Origin: Torymus aiolomorphi
Taxonomy: Eukaryota > Arthropoda > Insecta > Hymenoptera > Torymidae
Assembly (NCBI GenBank): GCA_036365515.1
Contig: CM070874.1
Span: forward strand, 94,533,442-94,597,441
Length of the DNA stretch: 64,000 nt
Direction: 5' to 3'
Under the pieces are notes generated by a model. The model was not told where the DNA came from. It saw only the letters and a program-made list of their open reading frames with translations, and did no database searches. Position 1 is the first letter of the stretch; every line of letters begins with the position of its first letter. Shown here in pieces: positions 57,525 to 64,000 of the stretch. The position numbers and the translations under genes are program-made.

Positions 57525-59410
57525 TGCGGCGTTGCTTAGCGAGTTCTTCGACTTAGTAATGAGGTCGAGGTGCATATCTCTCAAGAGCAAAACTCATTCC
57601 TCCACAGACAACTATCAGATGCTCTTGATGCTAACAAGAATATTTAGAAGGAAATGCGCAATCTCAGCCTCTTACCGAAGCGAAAGGACAAGAATCTTCA
57701 TGGTTTTACGCCAGCACAATTACACACGCACTTTGCCGGCACTTCTTTGTCCCCCTCCGAAAACATCAAGGATGCAATGGAATTTATTCTATCTGCTGGT
57801 GAGGAGGGTTTTTCATTCCACCCTGTCAACCTAAGCGAAGTTGTTTTATCAATCTCGCATTTCTCTTCACAAGCGAGGGGGGCAGACGGAGTGCCACAGG
57901 GTATGATTGTGAAGGCGTTGCCAGTTATTAGTAATTTTCTTGTGAGGATTTTCATTACCTCTTTCGCTCATGGTATCTTCCCGAGTGCCTGGAAGAGGGC
58001 AAAGATAATTGCGCTTAAAAAGAATGATGCTCCGTCGACAGTCTCAGACTTTCGTCCTACAGCGCTGCTCTGTTTCTTCTCAAAGGTTCTTGAGAAGTTA
58101 GCGCATGACCAAATCACGGAGTACCTAAATAAGAATAGCTTATTTGATCTCCTCCAGACTGGATTCCGCAAAAACAACAGCACCCAGACAGCATTACTCA
58201 AGTTGACTGACGATATACGTATTGTCATAGACAAAAAGAAAGTGACGATACTGTTACTTTTCGATTTTAGCAAGGCATTTTACAATATCTCTATCAAAGC
58301 TTTTAAAAAATCTTTACCAGCTGGGATTCTCCAGGTCGGCTCTCCTGTGGGTCAAATCATATCTACAAGGTCGTACCCAGATGGTTTATACGAACAACAA
58401 TGAAAACTCAGAATGATTAGAAACAAATATAGGAGTTCCACAGGATTCCGTTCTGGGTCCCTTGCTAGTTTGCCTATATGTCAATGACTTGCATAAAATA
58501 CTCGACAGACGTACGATTAAACATACTTTTTACGCGGACGACCTTCAGATTTATCTTCATACGACCAAAGATAGAATCTTGGAGGGCATTTCTCGGCTAT
58601 CTGATGCGGCACAAATGGCATCAATCTGGGCGGAGGGCTCCGGTCTGCGTCTCAATGCAGGTAAGACCAGAGCAATTCTTTTTTGGCTCTAAATCGAAAG
58701 TTAACTCCATCAACTCGATGGGCTTGCCGGGCATTGAGATGGGGACTGGAGTACTTATCCCATTCAGTAGCGAAGTTGTGAGTCTCGGTGTGACACTTGA
58801 TAGCAAATTAACATGGAAACCACACATTGATCAAGACACTAATTGTAAGAAAGTTAACAAAGCCCTGTATAGCTTGCGGTTTATCAGGGCATGTACCACT
58901 GATTGTGAGACACTCCGCAAAAGACTAGTCGAGACCTTAGATCACCCACATCTTGACTACTGTTCGGTGGTATACTTGGACGCAACGGACGAACAACAAC
59001 TTAGACTGGATCGGCTGAGTAATTCATGTGCGAGATATATATTTGGTGTTAGGAGGGATGCCCACATTACCCCTTACAGGAGACGCTTGGGCTCGCTTCA
59101 CCCGGACTCTCGCAGGCTTTATTTTGCAACCCTTATTTTATATAAAATTACACGAATGCAAGAGCCCAGTTATCTGGCCGCCTTTTTTGTCAAGCACAGG
59201 CTCAAGCCAACGAGCAGGGTATACAGCCGAAACTTGTGCCTCCTTTCGTCACTTATGAGGTGGGGGTCAAGGCCTTCCAGGTACGAGGAGCTCGTTTCTG
59301 GAACTCACTCCCCTCCTCCCTACGCCACTTACCATCCTATTGCTCCTTCAAGAGGGCGGTGTGCCAGTACTTATTCGATCTCGATGCTTAGCCTCTCATC
59401 TTGGGCATAA
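57525..59410 (+). pseudogene. LINE ORF2 reverse transcriptase
   Basis: The frame begins with a stop at about 57641 (KNI-stop-KEM), then reads LPKRKDKNLHGFTPAQL, ARGADGVPQGMIVKAL, FRPTALLCFFSKVLEKL, LLQTGFRKNNSTQTALLKL and ILLLFDFSKAFYNI (RT motif A). Around 58320-58450 frames change. HTFYADDLQIY at about 58525 is the catalytic YADD box. The third frame to 59410 has VSLGVTLDSKLTWKPHI, LDYCSVVYLDATDEQQLRLDR and GSLHPDSRRLYF, the usual C-terminal region. The box is intact but at least three breaks prevent translation. Confidence 0.87.
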
Positions 59411-59795
59411 GGAGCTGCCAATACGCGGACCTTACTTGCTAGCTGATAGTTGACACGCCGGAATAAATTTTATCCCGGATTTTTTTTTTTTTTTTTTCTA
59501 AGCGACTGCGATATGATTATGTTTCCTGTAATATCAATTGTGATATTATTCTTTTTATGTTATTTATTTTTTCTAGTCGTAACTCAAGCTGTGATATTTA
59601 CTGTAAATGTATTAAGGTCCTCGTCGACAGCGCTTAATTGGTTTTATTATAAAATCTATTGTATTTTATTGTATTCTATTGAATTGTTACATTGTAAGTT
59701 TTCTACTATATACGAAGTATTATTACTATATTATTACTGTTTCGCTGTATTTGAGTTTTGATTTGAGTTTTGCCGCCTCTAGGGCGAATAAATAT

Positions 59796-59965
59796 TCTCT
59801 CTCTCTCTCTCTCTCTCTCCCCCCCCCCCCCCCTCTCTATCTCGCAAGAACATTTTCACAAAACGGAAAGCACGAAAGCACGACTTAGCTGAATTTCCAA
59901 CATAGGTATTTTACTTTTGTTTATAATAATAAAGATAGTAATTATATATAAATGTATACATTTTA

Positions 59966-60049
<84 letters not shown>

Positions 60050-60057
60050 GCGTGCGC

Positions 60058-60093
<36 letters not shown>

Positions 60094-60129
60094 GTGTGTG
60101 TGTGTGCGTGTGTGTGTGCGTGCGTGCGC

Positions 60130-60193
<64 letters not shown>
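59796..60193. repeat. Cluster of microsatellites: CT, C-run, CA, CGTG, TG
   Basis: CT at 59796-59819, a C-run at 59819-59833, CA at 59969-60040, TATATATATG, then (CGTG)n and TG at 60049-60193. The CA tract followed by its complement TG can form a hairpin. Frames over it are low complexity. Confidence 0.95.
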
Positions 60194-60194
<1 letters not shown>

Positions 60195-62341
60195 ACAAAT
60201 AATATTAAACCACAAATATGACACGTTGTATCGACGAGTCTGAAAAGTAGCCGAGCAAAACGGACATATTATAAAAAAGGAATTTAATCGCTAGAATGAT
60301 CGCAGTAATAGCTATAATATGTTAACGTTTTTATTTTGTTAATATGTGGGTCAAACATTGTGCAAAGTATATTATAATATTTTAAAGCTAAAATTCGTCG
60401 ATTTTTTTATCATTTATACTGACAGATGATACTTTTCTTAAAAATTCTTCTAACCACCCATGTAAAAAAAAGTCTGGCGGCAGTCTGACGCAAATCTGGC
60501 AAAAGTCCAGTTACGGCACGTCTATTAAGCTAGCACGGCCACTCTCCAACGCCTTCTCGAAAACTAGTTGTTAATTTGTTGCTAATTTGTTGCTAATTTG
60601 TTACGCTAATCCCGCTTTCGTTGCTCCAGCCGTTACCGAGTTACTCGGGCCCTGCTACCTTCAGACTTAAGCTAGCACGGCCACAGTTCTAACTTTTGAA
60701 GGACAAAACATTTTTTGACGGGACAGGTGGCATAATTTGTTGCTAATTTATTGCTTCAATATAGGCTAGGTCCCAAATCTTAAAAATCAAAATAGCACCT
60801 AGTGGCAGTACCTCCCCATCACCCGACTTACGTAATTTTTTTAAATCTTGAAAAATTCAACATATTACTGTGGGCTATTTTGTTGCTAATTTGTTGCTAA
60901 TTTTTTACGCTAATCCCGCTTTCGCTGCTCCAGCCGTTACCGAGTTATTCAGGTCCTGCCACCTTAAGACTTAAGCTAGCACGGCCACAGTTATAACTTT
61001 TGAACGACAAAACATTTTTTGACGGGACAGGTGGCATAATTTGTTGCTTCAATAAAGGCTAGGTCCCAAATCTTAAAAATCAAAATGGCGCCTAGTGGCA
61101 GTACCCAGCCATCACCCGACTTACGTAATCTTTTTAAATCATGAAAAATTCAACAAACTACTGTGGGATATTTTGTTGCTAATTTTTTACGCTAATCCCG
61201 CTTTCGTTGCTCCAGCCGTTACCGAGTTATTCGGGCCGTGCTACCTTAAGATTTAGCTGGCACGGCCACAGTTATAACTTTTGAACGACAAAACATTTTT
61301 TGACGGGACAGGCGGCATAATTTGTTGCTAATTTGTTGCTTCAAGATAGGCTAGGTCCCAAATCTACACAATCAAAATGGCGCCTAGTGGCGGTACCCAG
61401 CCATTACCCGACTTACGTAATTTTTTAAAATCTTGAATAATTCAAAAAACTATTATAGGATAATTTATTGCTAATTTGTTGCTTTGAGATGGAGTTGGAC
61501 CCAAAATAGATAGTCCAACGGGAAAGTAAGAAATCGACTTTGGGGCGCTATAAATTGTGTTTTATTTAGTAAAACGGTAAGTAGAAAATTCAAAACTGTG
61601 GCAACCGTTGAGGCTAATATGTTACTAAAGTATAATTCCCGCAAAATTGTAATTTTTTGCTTCAAGATAGGCCAGGTTTGGGGACCAAAAATCGATCGAA
61701 AACGCAAGAAAACGTGTTTTTTGGACGCTGTAAATGGTGTTTTATTTCGTAAAACGGTAAGCAACAAATTCATAGCCGTGCAGAATGTTGTCTTTAACAT
61801 GTTGCTAAGTTGTGCACAATAAGCTAGATCCCGGAGTCGAAAGTCGATCGAAAACGCAAAAAAACGTGATTTGGTCGCTGTAATGGGGTTTTATTTAGTA
61901 AATCGGTCAGCAACAAATTTGTAACTGTGTTATAACTGTGCGGAATGTTGTTATTAATATGTTCCTAATTTTTAAGGCTATTCCCGAATTTATTGCTACA
62001 AAACAGGCTAGATCCTGGAGTCGAAGGTCGATCGAAAACGCAAAAAAAAAAAACTGTTTTGGACGCCGTAAATGGGTTTGATTTAGTAAATCGGTAGCAA
62101 CAAATTCAAAACTGCAAAATTTTGTTATTGGTATGTTGCTAAGATGTTACACTTTTTCTGAATTTGGTGCTTCAAGATAGGCTAGATCCTGGAGTCGGAA
62201 GTCAATCAGAAACGCAAAAAAACGTGTTTTGGATGTCGTAAATGGTGTTTTATTTCATAAAACGGTGAACAACAAATCAAAACTATGCACAATTTTTTTG
62301 TTAGTATGTTTCTATGTTGTTACTATATTTCTGAATTTGTT

Positions 62342-63190
62342 CACTCAGAAAAAGGATCCTCCGGTACCAAAATAAAATTCCTGCTGAAAAAATCTTCCTG
62401 CAATAAAAAGGACTTCCTCCCGTTCCGTAGAATCGTAGTTCGATTACAGGAACCGTGGTCTCCTGTTATATGAGGCCAATCCTCCTGCAGGAGGAGAATT
62501 TTATGTTTTATTACAAGAATATTCTGTGTCAGTAATAAAGGAATGATATTTTGGGTCTTAGGTCCCCAAAACTCTATTTTATAAATATCCTTAAATTGCA
62601 GTGTAAGACAAGTTTTATTGATAACAGAAGACACTAGGACTAGTATATAAATACTTAAAATAACGAAAGTCTTTTTATTCCATTTATGTACAACAATTTT
62701 ATTTTTACATTCATTATTTATTTATTTTTTTGTTAATAATTATTATATATTCTTGTTAATTGTAGCTAGTGGCCAAAATTACTACCAAAGTTTATCGTGA
62801 GAAGGTGGCAAATAACAACAATAGTTTTTTTACGACGTTTGACGAACGGATAGTTCTCCGTAATACTCAGGAAAAACTACAGACTTTCTGCCTGAAGAGG
62901 GACATAATCAATAAAGGATGTCCGAAACGTCGTAAAAAACTATTGTTGTTATTTGCCACCTTCTCACGACAAACTTTGGTAGTAATTTTGGCCACTAGCT
63001 ACAATTAACAAGATTATTAGACCACTACCATTAGCTGCTTTCACAAATAATTATTATATATACAGGAGGAATTCCTCTTATTGCGATGCAACATTATACT
63101 AAGCGGATATTCCTACTTCCATACGAAGTAAATATTATTCACCTCCGACAGGCAGATTCTAGTTGGTACAGGAAGATCGTTTTCTGAGTG
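62342..63190. mobile_element. 849-bp TIR element with an internal palindromic Penelope-like tail
   Basis: CACTCAGAAAAAGGATCCTCC at 62342 and its inverse TCGTTTTCTGAGTG ending at 63190 are terminal repeats. TT flanks both sides, and removal restores the foldback text TTTGTTGCTTTAAGATAGG. Inside, 62760-62836 and 62932-63006 are inverted copies (TAGTGGCCAAAATTACTACC / GGTAGTAATTTTGGCCACTA) around a hammerhead-like core. CACTACCATTAGCTGCT after it resembles text after the Penelope copy 2 tail (11747). Confidence 0.65.
62892..62928 (+). ncRNA. Hammerhead-ribozyme-like motif within a palindrome
   Basis: CTGAAGA at 62892, stem GGACAT...ATGTCC, GAAAC at 62924. The bases after GAAA (CGTCGTAAAAAA) pair with TTTTTTACGACG at 62826-62838, giving a long helix III next to an expected U-U cleavage position. 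Stem I between them pairs poorly. Third instance of the same core in the window. Confidence 0.45.
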
Positions 63191-63984
63191 TTGCTTTAAG
63201 ATAGGCTAAATCTCTAAGCCGAAAATCGATCAAAAACTCGATAAAAACGTATTTTGGACGGTGTAAATGATTTTTTATTTAGTAAATCGGTGAACAACAA
63301 AATTATAACTGTGTGAAATGTTGTTATTGTGAGCAATGATTTTGTTAATATGTTGATAAGTTTATAGGCTTTTTTAAATCTCGAATAATTAAACAAACAA
63401 CTATTGGATATTTTGTTACTAATTTGTTGCCAATTTGTTACGCATACGGCGATTTTGTCCCTCGCATTATTTCCGAAAAAAAAAAAACAGCTGTAGGTCA
63501 ATTCATAAGCCAGACTATCGACGTTTGTATCTCCTTAGCGATTAGAGATAGCTACACTGGGGGTTTCGCTCAGACTTCGTCGGTAAGTTTCCGCTAATTT
63601 TTTACACTATATTCCCGTTTTTGTCACTCAAGCCGATTTCTAGACACAATCGCGAATGCATCTGAAGATCCGCTCCAGAAATGTCACTACCATATTTACT
63701 CAGCCATTAACGTTAGAAATAGCAGGTTTCGCCTGCCAGGGCGAAACCCGGTATAGCTATCTCTGATCGCTAAGGAAATACAAATGTCCATAATGTGATT
63801 TAAGAATTGACCTACAGCTGCGTTTTTTTTGGAAATAATGCGAGCGACAAAATCACCGTATGCGTAACAAATTGGCAACAAATTAGTAACACAATATCCA
63901 ATAGTTGTTTGTTTAATTATTCGAGATTTAAAAAAGCCTAAAAACTTATCAACATATTAACAAAATCATTGCTCCCAATAACAC

Positions 63985-64000
63985 GTGTTTGAAATTCCGA
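63985..64000. mobile_element. Start of a second hAT-like MITE
   Basis: GTGTTTGAAATTCCGA equals the first 16 bases of the MITE at 50081. It interrupts the foldback text at CCCAATAACAC, where other copies continue with AACATTCCGC. Confidence 0.65.

Larger units (their letters stand above)
48868..59820 (+). mobile_element. Non-LTR retrotransposon (Jockey/CR1-like), split by nested insertions
   Basis: ORF1 (48868-49395), an APE-type endonuclease (49576-50080 and 50535-50750) and a reverse transcriptase (57525-59410) lie in order on the plus strand. The first gap is a MITE (50081-50534); the second is a stack of other elements (about 50755-57520). The coding text resumes where it left off after the MITE. 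The 3' region ends near 59795 with GGGCGAATAAATATTCTCTCT, followed by a CT tract. Several frameshifts and stops show it is dead. Confidence 0.85.
60500..64000. mobile_element. Long foldback element, copy 3 (runs off the window)
   Basis: The left terminus CTATTAAGCTAGCACGGCC is at 60519. Three 300-bp tandem units (60560-61460) are the reverse complement of those in copy 2. From 61460 the text follows the left arm of copy 1, and at 63240-63500 and 63790-63984 the arms close around the centre. Interruptions are a TIR element at 62342-63190 and a MITE starting at 63985. Confidence 0.75.

Overview
The window looks like repeat-rich nuclear DNA of an arthropod, most likely an insect; a hymenopteran is possible but only an impression. 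Reasons: spliced exons with GT-AG introns, insect-type Ty3/gypsy, Penelope-like, Jockey/CR1-like, piggyBac and Polinton elements, long CA/GT/CT microsatellites, and a broken copy of the animal splicing factor gene SART3. I found no bacterial operon, rRNA, tRNA or CRISPR array. Nearly everything recognisable is a mobile element or its relic, nested several layers deep.

Layout. 1-5600: decayed Ty3/gypsy element (gag, protease, RT, RNase H start, integrase tail, and a third ORF that is not an envelope gene), followed by a 1.17-kb LTR (5724-6893). 7410-11690: two Penelope-like elements head to head. The second is split by a 1.7-kb LTR-like insertion with a 5-bp target duplication. 11838-14165: microsatellite and a 106-bp minisatellite. 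14494-15335: a small gene made of phase-0 microexons. 16958-17671: SART3 pseudogene that still has an intron.

18370-29930: a nearly complete but decaying Polinton/Maverick (adintovirus-like) element. Gene order is protein-primed DNA polymerase B, a GADD34/PPP1R15-like domain, then on the minus strand integrase with chromodomain, fibre-like protein, unknown protein and packaging ATPase, then on the plus strand a PLA2-domain minor protein, adenain-like protease, minor capsid, a small ORF and an intact major capsid protein. Upstream of the polymerase lies an array of five 54-bp repeats that are antisense copies of a piece of the polymerase ORF. The polymerase, PLA2 and minor-capsid genes are each preceded by a TATA box followed by an arthropod-type initiator. 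The GADD34-like domain and the antisense array are the most unusual signals in the window.

30200-35280: non-coding repeats, an LTR-like block, and TIR elements. 35490-44545 and 60500-64000: a family of long foldback repeats rich in GCAACAAATTAGCAAC-type motifs. One copy holds a piggyBac element (36628-40309) with about 650-bp terminal inverted repeats and TTAA ends, and the matching empty site is visible at 63800. 44550-48860: host-like DNA without a gene I can support. 48868-59820: a non-LTR retrotransposon (ORF1, endonuclease, RT) split by a hAT-like MITE and by a 6.7-kb stack of nested elements. The window ends inside a second copy of that MITE.

Most genes carry stops or frameshifts. The longest intact reading frames are the Polinton major capsid, fibre-like and 337-residue proteins.
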